A DNA stretch of 5,774 bases from Bacteroidia bacterium (lineage in GTDB: Bacteria; Bacteroidota; Bacteroidia; Cytophagales; Cyclobacteriaceae), in contig JAAURZ010000182.1 in NCBI GenBank assembly GCA_012031955.1, forward strand, positions 1 through 5,774, written 5' to 3'. A program made the translations under genes and the position numbers. The notes beneath the pieces were generated by a model that was not told where the DNA came from, ran no database searches, and saw nothing but the letters and a program-made list of their open reading frames with translations. Shown here in pieces: positions 1 through 5,774 of the stretch. How positions within the stretch are numbered: position 1 is the stretch's first letter; every line of letters begins with the position of its first letter.

Positions 1-769
1 CGATGATGATTCTTGTTTCAATCGTTCCGGAAACCAAATTGAGGTTATAGATACTTGTTTTATAGAGTTTCCCAGATTCGTTCTCAGCATATTCATCAAA
101 TGCTTCGTCCACAACTATAGTTATGGTTTCACCCCTCCTATAAATCTTCACAGGAGCCATGAAGGCATTGAGTAGGGTCAATGATGTTTCAGGGATATAC
201 TGGATGGTTTCACCTTTGAATTGCCATAAAAAGAATGGTAATCTGAATAGGGTCTCTTCCGCGATGGAATCTTTATGAACGCGTGTAACTTTAAAAGTTT
301 GTTCCTTCTTTTGAAAGGACATCACAAACAAATCGGAATCGACAAACACGCCCGCAATCCGGCCCTCGAACTCAAGGGGTTTATGCAACACATAATCCTG
401 GCTTTCCCGGGCGTATCGAAGTGTATTTAGAACGGGATTTTTGCTGTTGCCACTAAACGAATAAAAGTAGTGCTCGCCATCGTGCCTTGTGATACCACAT
501 AGACGCTGATTGTCGATGGTCTTTAGTACGAAAGGACTAACGGTCCCATCGCTGGTCACCCAAAAGCTTCGGAGAGCTGGGTAAGTTCTGGGAATTCCTG
601 TATCCACGGTGGCTGGCAGCACTCCATCTACAAACGACACAAGGACGCTATCACCCAAAGGTTGAGCTTGGATTTCCCGTGCCGTTGACTTAAGGTCAAA
701 AGTTGCCAATGACTGTTGAGCTTCAGCAATAAGTGGCGCCGCAAAAACCAGAGCTAACAAGTATTTCAT
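1..769 (-). CDS. Exported protein of unknown function, C-terminus cut by window edge
   Basis: Reading the minus strand from the ATG at 769-767 gives 256 codons without a stop before the left edge, so the gene is partial at its 3' end. The N-terminus MKYLLALVFAAPLIAEAQQ is a typical Sec signal peptide: one Lys, a hydrophobic core, and an A-E-A site with likely cleavage after residue 17. There is no lipobox cysteine, so a periplasmic, outer-membrane or secreted product is expected. The mature part alternates short hydrophobic and polar stretches, has a single cysteine (residue 91) and no obvious membrane segment after the signal. This suggests a beta-rich soluble domain, perhaps propeller-like, but I recognise no family motif. 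It is divergent from padR, with 257 bp between the two starts. No clear ribosome binding site precedes the start; the signal peptide decided the choice. Coding status is well supported and function is unknown. Confidence 0.8.
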   Translation of the reverse strand, partial: MKYLLALVFAAPLIAEAQQSLATFDLKSTAREIQAQPLGDSVLVSFVDGVLPATVDTGIPRTYPALRSFWVTSDGTVSPFVLKTIDNQRLCGITRHDGEHYFYSFSGNSKNPVLNTLRYARESQDYVLHKPLEFEGRIAGVFVDSDLFVMSFQKKEQTFKVTRVHKDSIAEETLFRLPFFLWQFKGETIQYIPETSLTLLNAFMAPVKIYRRGETITIVVDEAFDEYAENESGKLYKTSIYNLNLVSGTIETRIII

Positions 770-839
770 AGAATAACATTCAATTTCAACACAACCACTA
801 TCGAACACGATTGGCAAAATCCCTCTAAAATCTGAGAAG

Positions 840-859
840 TTCAAGTTCGATGCCTTGAA
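840..859. repeat. Small inverted repeat in the divergent intergenic region
   Basis: TTCAAG at 840-845 is repeated inverted as CTTGAA at 854-859, with 8 bases between. It lies about 70 bp upstream of the exported-protein start and could be an operator half-site pair, but six-base arms in AT-rich DNA can occur by chance. No convincing promoter was found for the leftward gene. Confidence 0.2.
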
Positions 860-979
860 ACGTCGATTGTTGGTCACCCATTCCTAACTATGTCAATGTA
901 ATCGGGTTTTCGGCTTCGTCAAATATGTTCGCCTGCTGAAACCTTTGGTCCAATAGCAAGTATTAACTACAAATAGGAC

Positions 980-992
980 TTAAATCGTTTAA
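980..992. promoter_or_regulatory. Candidate PadR operator: 13-bp palindrome upstream of padR
   Basis: TTAAATCGTTTAA is a perfect 5+3+5 palindrome whose right end is 34 bp before the padR start. TACATTTA at 1000-1007 resembles the Bacteroidota -7 element (TAnnTTTG), but no TTG sits at the right distance upstream, so the promoter itself is not secured. PadR proteins commonly repress their own operon by binding dyads near the start, so this position is sensible. It does not match the classical ATGT-N8-ACAT PadR box. Assignment to PadR is inference from position. Confidence 0.3.
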
Positions 993-1026
993 TTTTGGCT
1001 ACATTTAAGACTTTAATCATTTAGCT

Positions 1027-1362
1027 ATGTCGTCAAAATATTCATTGGGTGAATTCGAGGAGATCGTCTTGTTAACCGTGGCGGTGCTTCATGGAAATGC
1101 GTATGGTGTAGCCATCAAAGAAGAGATTGAACATCGGCTTAAACGGAGCGTGAGCGTGGGCGCCATGCGAACTGCCCTCCGGCGTCTCGAAGACAAGGGA
1201 TTTCTAGAATCGGAATTTGGTGAAGCCACAGCAGTACGCGGCGGCAAACGCAAACGCTATCATAAAGTAACGCCGCTTGGCAAACGAGCGCTTGAATACG
1301 TGATGGACTCCCGGCGCAAACTCTGGGACGCAATCCCGGCGACTGCATTTCAATTCAAATAA
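1027..1362 (+). CDS. PadR family transcriptional regulator
   Basis: This 111-residue protein is a short-form PadR winged-helix DNA-binding regulator. The family signature is clear: LGEFEEIVLLTVAVLHGNAYG at residues 7-27 (first helix and turn, written here as its key pattern L-G-E-F-E-E...AYG), then S-V-G-A-M-R-T-A-L-R-R-L-E-D-K-G-F at about 43-59 (recognition helix region), the wing R-G-G-K-R-K-R-Y at 71-78, and VTPLGKRAL at 81-89. There is only a short C-terminal helix, so it belongs to the small subfamily that dimerises without the long C-terminal domain. Its stop is followed after one base by the permease start, which implies one transcript and translational coupling. In Cytophagales such padR genes regularly precede FtsX/MacB-type permeases, and it most likely represses this pair. 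The effector is unknown. The ATG at 1027 starts exactly at the usual distance before the LGEFEE motif. Confidence 0.93.
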   Translation: MSSKYSLGEFEEIVLLTVAVLHGNAYGVAIKEEIEHRLKRSVSVGAMRTALRRLEDKGFLESEFGEATAVRGGKRKRYHKVTPLGKRALEYVMDSRRKLWDAIPATAFQFK

Positions 1363-1822
1363 AATGAACGAAACGCCTGCCGATATTAAACCACCAAAAC
1401 TCCCGCTCAGCGCGCTTCGCTGGTTTTGCGACCCGGAATTGCTGGAAGATGTGGAGGGCGACCTTGTAGAGCTGTTCCATGCCCGGGCTTCAAAAAATAT
1501 CCGTCGCGCTAAATTTCTCTTTGCCCGAGACGTACTTCAACTCATTCGCCCGGGTATCCTAAAAAAATTCAGGCAACCTGCCACTGTAAACATCATCGAT
1601 ATGTTACTCAATCACATGACTACTGCCATCCGCCAGGCCCGCAAACACAAAGGCTACACAGCAATCAATATCGCGGGCCTTGTTGTGGGGCTCGCCTCCT
1701 GCATGCTCATTCTCCTTTGGGTGGCCGACGAAACCGCCAAAGATCAGTTTCATCAAAAATCGGATCGCTTGTACCAGGTGTGGCGCAATATGGTTCAGAG
1801 CGACGGCGACGTGCATACCACG

Positions 1823-1828
1823 TGGGAA
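1823..1828 (+). other. Frameshift site 1 in the permease (one base missing)
   Basis: Frame 2 reads ...H-T-T-W up to TGG 1823-1825 and then drifts into F-H-F-P-S-N and a stop at 1883-1885. Frame 1 from 1825 reads G-I-P-F-P-L-E-H-V-L-R-T-Q-Y-P-E-V-E, which is the expected continuation of the extracytoplasmic domain. One extra G in the GGG run at 1824-1826 would join the two as T-T-W-G-I-P. No slippery heptamer of the X-XXY-YYZ type is present, so programmed slippage is unlikely. Confidence 0.85.
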
Positions 1829-3885
1829 TTCCATTTCCCCTCGAACACGTGTTGCGTACACAATATCCTGAAGTCGAGGCGGTAACTTCATACACATGGG
1901 AAATGGAACACATGTTCCGGGTGGGTGAAACTTCTTCGTTTGAAAAAGGACGCTTTGCAACACCCGGGTTCTTCGATGTTTTCAGCTATCAACCGCTCGT
2001 TGGCGATCCGAAAAGGATGTTAGCCGAGGGGCCCACTATGGTGATCTCCGACCGGATGGCACTCAAATTCTTTGGCAACGCGTGGCGAGACAAGGCACTT
2101 GGCCAAACCATCAGGCTCAACGACCAAACCGACTACGAAGTGACCGGCGTTTTCGAGGCACCCGGCGAGAATTCGTCGGTTCAAATTGACTGGCTTATCA
2201 CAGCACAGGAGTTTATTGATCGACAGACGTGGGTTAACAGTTGGTACAACGGCGGCTTCAGTATGTTCTTTACACTGAAACCTGGCGCCGACGCCGAAGC
2301 AGTACGCCAGAGAATTGAACAAGAAGTCATCAGGAATACCAACAACGAATCGAATGAGCCGCTGTACATGCAACTGTTTTCGGAAAACTACTTGCATGGC
2401 ATATTTGAAAATGGAATTCCTGTCAGGGGCAGAATTCAGTATGTGCGCATACTTTCTGCCATCGCGGTATTCTTGCTGTTGCTGGCCTCGATCAATTTCA
2501 TGAACCTTGCCACAGCAAGATCAAGTTTGCGTGCGCGCGAGATCGGGGTGCGCAAAGTGATGGGTGCGCAAAGATCGACACTTGGTCACCAGTTCTTTAC
2601 CGAAGCCACCTTATATGCCATTGCTTCTACTGTTTTGGCCGTGATCATCGTTTACCTGGTGCTGCCGAACTTCAACACACTAACCGGCAAGTCAATACGC
2701 ATCCAGTTTTCGGAACCAATAGTGTGGCTGGTCGTCGGTGGCATGATTCTGTTGACCGGCATCTTGTCGGGCGCGTACCCGGCCTTCATATTGTCATCAT
2801 TCTCAGTCGCGAAGTCATTGAAAGGCAGAACGAAACAGGCCGGCGGCCATTACTTCCGTCATGCGCTTGTCACTTTTCAGTTTGCCATTTCGATATTCCT
2901 CATCAGCGGTACGATCATTATTTCAAGGCAGCTTTCTTACATCCTGCACAAAGACATCGGCCTGCAGCGAGAGAACCTTGTGAGCATCGACCTGACCGGC
3001 AACTTGTACGACAAGAAAGAGGTGTACATGAATACATTGCTGGACATCCCGGAGGTGAAGGACGTAACCCTGAGCTCCGGCAGTCCGATCGACTTGGACA
3101 TGTCGACGGGTGGCGCAAGATGGCCGGGTAAAGATCCCAACATGGTTATCGAGATTAACGTACTGAGTGTGGGCGAGAATTTTGTGAAAACGATGGGAAT
3201 GCAAGTTGTGAAAGGCGAAGATTTCTCCAACGACTTTTTGCGCGACTCCGCGCGATTTCTCGTCAACGAGGTGCTCGCCGGCATCATGGGCCTCGACGAT
3301 CCCGTTGGAGAGGAGCTAACGGTTTGGGGAACCACGGGCACCATTGCCGGTGTCGTCAGAAATTTTCACATGGCAAGCATGTATGATCCCATCGCCCCGC
3401 TCATTATTCGTAGTAGCCGGGTCGATCCGGGAACGGCATTCGTCCGCATCAACGGTAACACACGCGATGCGCTCACATCAATTGAACGGGTGACGAAAGG
3501 GATCAACCCTGCGTTCCCCTTTCGCTACAACTTCGTCGATGACGACTTTGCTCAACAATACCGGGGCGAGCAATCGGTGAGCTCGCTTGTCAATATCTTC
3601 GCCTGCGTGTCGATCTTTATCGCGTGCCTTGGGCTGCTGGGCCTGTCTTCATTCTCCGCCGACCAAAGGTTGAAGGAAATCGGTGTGCGCAAAGTTCATG
3701 GGGCAAGTGTGGGCTCACTGGTGTTGTTGCTTTCCAAACAATACGCAAAGCTTATGATCGCCGCGTTTGTCATCGCGACGCCGCTGTCCTACTTTTATAT
3801 GCAACGATGGCTTGGTAACTTCGCATACCGCATTGATATGAACGTCGCGTTGTTCATCGCTGCGGGCATCGTTACGTTCGCCATC

Positions 3886-3894
3886 GGGGTCGCT
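3886..3894 (+). other. Frameshift site 2 in the permease (one extra base)
   Basis: Frame 1 ends ...FAIGVADGKL at the stop 3907-3909. From CTG 3893, frame 2 reads L-T-V-S-Y-K-S-Y-M-A-A-L-T-N-P-V-K-T-L-K-E-E and stops, which is the standard C-terminus of this permease type (S-Y-x-S-x-x-A-A-x-x-N-P-V-x-x-L). Removing one G from GGGG at 3886-3889 gives A-I-G-S-L-T-V-S-Y. This shift is opposite in sign to the first and restores the starting frame. Confidence 0.85.
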
Positions 3895-3979
3895 GACGGT
3901 AAGTTATAAGTCGTATATGGCAGCATTGACCAACCCGGTGAAGACGTTGAAGGAGGAATGATGTGTTGATTTCTACTTC

Positions 3980-4006
3980 AGTCTGATTTAATCCCGCTAT
4001 CAGACT
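3980..4006. terminator. Hairpin between convergent genes, possible bidirectional terminator
   Basis: AGTCTGAT at 3980-3987 and ATCAGACT at 3999-4006 form a perfect 8-bp stem with an 11-base loop, inside the 51-bp gap between the ends of the permease and the DoxX-like gene. The position suits a shared terminator. There is no T run directly after the stem on either strand, so a classical intrinsic terminator is not shown. Confidence 0.45.
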
Positions 4007-4012
4007 TGGAAC

Positions 4013-4738
4013 CTACTTCAAATTTAATCCGCGAATATCTTGCGCCTTATTAAAAGTTTCCAAACAATTATCAAGGGGTTGACCTTCTCTATAAATGCAG
4101 TCGCAGAAAGTTTCGCAAGCCACGGGGTTTTTGCTGGCAGCACATTGATTTCTGCACGCAGCTTCGGAGTTGCACGGGCCGATCTCGAATAAATAGAAAG
4201 TGCCGATGATGATAAAGGCCAGGACCGTGACGCAACCTCCGAAAAATATGATCCGAAGACGCAAGCCCAACGGTTTTTTTAACACAGGAGGGTCGATTTC
4301 TTTTTGCTGCTTAAATGGCAAAATATGTTTTAAGCGGTCATAATCCCAAATTAATAAGAACAAGCTTGCCAGTACCATCATCGTGACAAGCCGAGTACCT
4401 TCAAAACGTGTAGCATACGTCAGCACACAAATATTAATAATGATGGGGAAATACATCAGTGCACCTAGAAGGGAAGTTCTCGGAATCAGTAATAGTATCG
4501 CTATTATGATTTGAACAATTCCAATAAAGGTATAATAGTATCCTGTTTGAAGTAAGGCATCGAAGTAGTGTCCTAAAGGGTTGTTGGATGGCAGGCCTTC
4601 AGCGAAACGTTCTCCCATAATTTTAACGAGGCCCGTTGGAAAAAAGCTCGCCGCCAAAGCAATGCGGCAAAAAACAGCGAACTTCTTAAACCATTCGTCA
4701 GTCTTTGCCTCGCGGTATATTTCTTCAATTCTATTCAT
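4013..4738 (-). CDS. DoxX-like membrane protein with cysteine-rich C-terminal tail
   Basis: A 241-residue membrane protein. Residues 1-140 resemble DoxX-like proteins of Bacteroidota: an amphipathic N-terminus (MNRIEEIYREAKTDEWFKKF), TM1 about 20-40 ending F-F-P-T-G-L-V-K-I-M-G, TM2 about 67-86 ending LLLIPRTS, TM3 about 91-109 and TM4 about 117-132, followed by WDYDRLKHILPF. A basic linker (about 135-162) and TM5 (about 163-184) follow. The positive-inside rule places the final 57 residues outside the cytoplasm. That tail has seven cysteines (189, 195, 199, 208, 212, 214, 225), spaced C-x5-C-x3-C-x8-C-x3-C-x-C-x10-C. DoxX relatives are quinone-linked or uncharacterised; no function is proven here. 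An in-frame ATG at 4804 would add 22 residues, but the start at 4738 fits the family. The stop is TAG at 4015-4013. It may be co-transcribed with the small gene 97 bp upstream. Confidence 0.82.
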   Translation of the reverse strand: MNRIEEIYREAKTDEWFKKFAVFCRIALAASFFPTGLVKIMGERFAEGLPSNNPLGHYFDALLQTGYYYTFIGIVQIIIAILLLIPRTSLLGALMYFPIIINICVLTYATRFEGTRLVTMMVLASLFLLIWDYDRLKHILPFKQQKEIDPPVLKKPLGLRLRIIFFGGCVTVLAFIIIGTFYLFEIGPCNSEAACRNQCAASKNPVACETFCDCIYREGQPLDNCLETFNKAQDIRGLNLK

Positions 4739-4810
4739 AAACAGTATGCTGGATGATCCGGCACCGAACCTTTGGGTGTGTAAAGTCCAGGCTTTTCGAG
4801 ACAACCAACG

Positions 4811-4823
4811 CGGAATTATTCCG
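4811..4823. repeat. 13-bp palindrome between the two minus-strand membrane genes
   Basis: CGGAATTATTCCG is a perfect 6+1+6 palindrome starting 13 bases past the stop of the small membrane gene and 73 bases before the DoxX-like start. It could be an operator or a weak transcript-end hairpin; the one-base loop and lack of a T run argue against a terminator. Confidence 0.25.
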
Positions 4824-4835
4824 ACCCCGCGAAAA

Positions 4836-5180
4836 TCATGCTTTTTTACGTGTGATTATTTTATGGATGAAATAGTAGAGACAATAAAGAACCAATGCTA
4901 TTGCCGTCCAGTAAGTACCAAATGCAACCAACAACAGGGGAGGTACCGGGTCCGGATCTTGCCCCAAAAATGATAAGGGTTCCACCAAAACATACTTGAC
5001 AGGGTAAATGACAGAGCCCACTGTGTTTTTCCACGCTATTGGCGAGCCAATCCCAGGATACCACTCACCATCGTTTGGAAAGAGTTCAACTTGGTCGCTC
5101 AAAAGTGAATTGGAGATAAACTGAAAGGCAAAAGCCGTAACGACGAAGATAATGACGAATCTTTTTATCGAGATTTTCAT
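4836..5180 (-). CDS. Small two-TM membrane protein of unknown function
   Basis: A 114-residue protein with TM1 at about 8-26 (after the basic start MKISIKRF), a loop of about 55 residues rich in Pro, Gly and Trp (27-80, including E-W-Y-P-G-I-G-S-P-I-A-W), TM2 at about 81-106, and a basic end ITRKKA. The basic residues at both ends place the termini in the cytoplasm and the loop outside. I recognise no family. An in-frame ATG at 5222 would add 14 residues (MSHRFLRRHYKINY); I prefer the ATG at 5180 because it gives a canonical membrane-entry N-terminus and because a promoter-like element at 5222-5252 would start transcription inside the longer version. The same-strand DoxX-like gene follows after 97 bp. 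Coding status is likely from composition and clear membrane segments, not from homology. Confidence 0.68.
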   Translation of the reverse strand: MKISIKRFVIIFVVTAFAFQFISNSLLSDQVELFPNDGEWYPGIGSPIAWKNTVGSVIYPVKYVLVEPLSFLGQDPDPVPPLLLVAFGTYWTAIALVLYCLYYFIHKIITRKKA

Positions 5181-5221
5181 ATAGTTGATTTTATAGTGCC
5201 TCCGCAAAAAACGGTGCGACA

Positions 5222-5252
5222 TAAAGGTAAATTAAAGTACTTTCATTTTCAA
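5222..5252 (-). promoter_or_regulatory. Bacteroidota-type promoter for the small membrane gene
   Basis: On the minus strand, TTG (5252-5250) is followed after 20 bases by TACCTTTA (5229-5222), close to the Bacteroidota pattern TTG-N19-21-TAnnTTTG with the last base differing. Transcription would begin at about 5217, giving a leader of roughly 35 bases to the ATG at 5180. The twin AAAGTACTTT palindromes overlap this element, which suggests control by a bound regulator. Confidence 0.4.
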
Positions 5253-5260
5253 AGTACTTT
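5234..5260. promoter_or_regulatory. Twin AAAGTACTTT palindromes, candidate operator
   Basis: The perfect 10-bp palindrome AAAGTACTTT occurs at 5234-5243 and again at 5251-5260, with 7 bases between and 17 bp centre to centre. One copy lies between the proposed -7 and -33 elements; the other covers the -33 side. A bound dimer at each would block RNA polymerase. The regulator is not identified and may be encoded outside the window. Confidence 0.5.
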
Positions 5261-5268
5261 TTGAAAAT
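5245..5268. repeat. AT-rich inverted repeat overlapping the second palindrome
   Basis: ATTTTCAAA at 5245-5253 and TTTGAAAAT at 5260-5268 form perfect 9-base arms around a 6-base loop (GTACTT). It shares bases with the second AAAGTACTTT copy, so the two may be parts of one larger operator. As an RNA it would be a weak AT-rich stem. Confidence 0.35.
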
Positions 5269-5315
5269 AAATCAAAAGAAGCTTGACTCCCACCCTTCTT
5301 TCTACCTGTTCTTTG

Positions 5316-5344
5316 AAAAAACTTGATTTTAAGCCTGAAATCAA
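5316..5344 (-). terminator. Possible intrinsic terminator, minus strand
   Basis: On the minus strand, TTGATTT (5344-5338) pairs with AAATCAA (5329-5323) around an 8-base loop, followed by one G and six T (5321-5316). This is terminator-shaped and lies about 185 bases past the stop of the erythromycin-esterase-like gene, upstream of the next gene's promoter. The stem is short and AT-rich, and the overlapping palindrome at 5340-5354 competes with it. Confidence 0.35.
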
Positions 5345-5354
5345 AGGCTTTGAT
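5340..5354. repeat. 15-bp palindrome ATCAAAGGCTTTGAT
   Basis: ATCAAAG at 5340-5346 and CTTTGAT at 5348-5354 flank a single G, making a perfect odd-length palindrome. It also takes part in an alternative stem, AAGCCT (5331-5336) with AGGCTT (5345-5350). It lies in the stretch of about 280 bp between the small membrane gene's promoter and the esterase-like gene, which otherwise holds no convincing gene. Confidence 0.3.
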
Positions 5355-5528
5355 CGATACCTCTTGGGTAGCCTTGGCTGACAGAATGGAATCCACTCAA
5401 AAAAGCTCCACTCTAAGTCGGCAGTTATGACTGAAGTAGGCATGTAAAAAGGTCGACCCTTCCGGTTGGGGTTGATCAAAAATGAAATTGAATTTTGTGT
5501 ATAGGGTAAAATTCCAACGGACACATTT

Positions 5529-5774
5529 TCACTCCGGCAGTGATGTAGCGTGGGTCGATCTCGTCAGGAAGATAATGATGTCGAAATGAGATGTGAGGTG
5601 AATGTCGGAAAACTGCGTGGTTTCCTGGGGACGCGAGCCGATGGAGCGAAATCCGAGCGGCCTTTTAAAAATCTCCTGGATCTTTGACGAGCGCATGTCG
5701 AGGATGAAGTTGCCCGGCTCCATCTTGCTAAAAAGATACTCCGACGTACCTGGATAAGGATGATGCACTGCATA
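5529..5774 (-). CDS. Erythromycin esterase-like protein, C-terminal 81 residues (5' end outside window)
   Basis: The frame is open from the right edge to the TGA at 5531-5529 and reads Y-A-V-H-H-P-Y-P at the edge. The visible part fits the C-terminus of the erythromycin esterase family: G-T-S-E-Y-L-F-S-K at about residues 9-17 (conserved S-x-E), F-I-L-D-M-R at about 23-28 (family F/L-L-D-L-R), F-K-R-P-L-G-F-R-S-I-G near 36-46, and a final FDIIIFLTRSTHATSLPE resembling the family's FDaiiff...T.A.pL ending. True EreA/EreB enzymes open the macrolide lactone ring, but many family members do not act on macrolides, and the catalytic histidine region lies N-terminal to this fragment, so resistance cannot be claimed. 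An internal GTG at 5768 is not a start, because the conserved region begins right there and the frame stays open to the edge. Confidence 0.65.
   Translation of the reverse strand, partial: YAVHHPYPGTSEYLFSKMEPGNFILDMRSSKIQEIFKRPLGFRSIGSRPQETTQFSDIHLTSHFDIIIFLTRSTHATSLPE

Larger units (their letters stand above)
1364..3961 (+). pseudogene. FtsX/MacB-type ABC transporter permease with permease prefix domain, two frameshifts
   Basis: Reading through two shifts gives an 865-residue permease. The prefix domain (about 13-70; RWFCDPELLEDVEGDLVELF, then a conserved R-P-G at 62-64) is typical of Cytophagales permeases paired with PadR. TM1 lies at about 100-121, a MacB-like extracytoplasmic domain follows, and TM2-4 lie near 363-383, 417-435 and 453-477. 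TM5 (about 504-524), a second periplasmic domain and TM6-8 (about 745-766, 797-815, 828-847) complete the duplicated layout. EIGVRKVMGA (393) and EIGVRKVHGA (772) mark each half. Frame 2 runs from 1364 to about 1825; frame 1 carries the homology from about 1825 to 3891; frame 2 resumes at CTG 3893 (L-T-V-S-Y-K-S-Y-M-A-A-L) and stops at 3959-3961. Unrepaired, the pieces end at 1885 and 3909. Such permeases act in mechanotransmission or export with a MacB-like ATPase, which is not in this window; the substrate is unknown. Confidence 0.88.

Noticed and set aside
1823..1828. Programmed -1 ribosomal frameshift joining the two permease reading frames
   Set aside because: The shift has the right sign, but there is no slippery heptamer and no strong hairpin at the expected distance, and a second shift of opposite sign 2 kb later also has to be explained.
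1604..1963. Minus-strand open frame of 119 codons inside the permease
   Set aside because: Antisense to conserved permease sequence on both sides of the first frameshift, with no family features.
1824..3889. Phase variation through the two G tracts
   Set aside because: Tracts of three and four G are far too short for slipped-strand switching; error or simple mutation is more likely.
3950..3969. AAGGAGG followed by ATG at 3958, resembling a strong ribosome binding site and start
   Set aside because: The frame holds only three codons before a stop; the sequence is simply the K-E-E end of the permease.
4739..4804. Upstream ATG at 4804 extending the DoxX-like protein by 22 residues
   Set aside because: The added residues are not family-like, while the start at 4738 gives the usual short N-terminus before TM1.
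4581..4973. Plus-strand open frame of 130 codons over the DoxX-like gene start
   Set aside because: It is antisense to two well-supported membrane genes, has no domain, and covers their intergenic gap; it is a shadow.
5249..5524. Minus-strand open frame of 91 codons in the region before the esterase-like gene
   Set aside because: No recognisable family, no promoter or binding site, and its end runs through the twin palindromes, the promoter and the terminator-like stem. Probably non-coding, though a decayed gene remnant cannot be excluded.

Overview
The window looks like a chromosomal piece of a Bacteroidota bacterium, most likely of the Cytophagales (Chryseolinea/Ohtaekwangia-like). The main reason is the pairing of a short PadR regulator with a MacB/FtsX-type permease that carries an N-terminal 'permease prefix' domain, which is a common, multi-copy arrangement in that group. 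Start codons lack clear Shine-Dalgarno sequences, and one upstream region has a Bacteroidota-style promoter (TTG, about 20 bp, TAnnTTT). The taxonomic call is inference.

Left part (1-769, minus): the first 256 codons of an exported protein of unknown function, running off the left edge. A 257-bp divergent intergenic region follows. Centre (1027-3961, plus): a padR gene and, one base after its stop, an 865-codon ABC-transporter permease gene. As sequenced, the permease is broken by two single-base shifts, a missing base at about 1823-1828 and an extra base at about 3886-3894. Both fall at short G runs, and the second restores the original frame, so the last 22 codons read correctly to a stop at 3959-3961. 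Either this is a decayed gene or the sequence has two homopolymer errors; the intact coding character in all three segments favours errors.

Right part (all minus): the permease converges through a short hairpin region on a DoxX-like membrane protein (4013-4738) with an unusual seven-cysteine C-terminal tail. Behind it is a small two-TM membrane protein of unknown function (4836-5180). A promoter-like region upstream of this small gene contains two perfect copies of the palindrome AAAGTACTTT. About 280 bp without a convincing gene hold further palindromes and a possible terminator. The window ends in the C-terminal 81 residues of an erythromycin-esterase-family protein (5529-5774), whose start lies beyond the right edge.

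The PadR protein probably controls its own operon with the permease. The two minus-strand membrane genes may be co-transcribed. I see no phage, CRISPR, transposon or RNA gene, and no evidence of a clearly new multi-gene system. The most useful leads are the double frameshift, the cysteine-rich tail on the DoxX-like protein and the twin palindromes.
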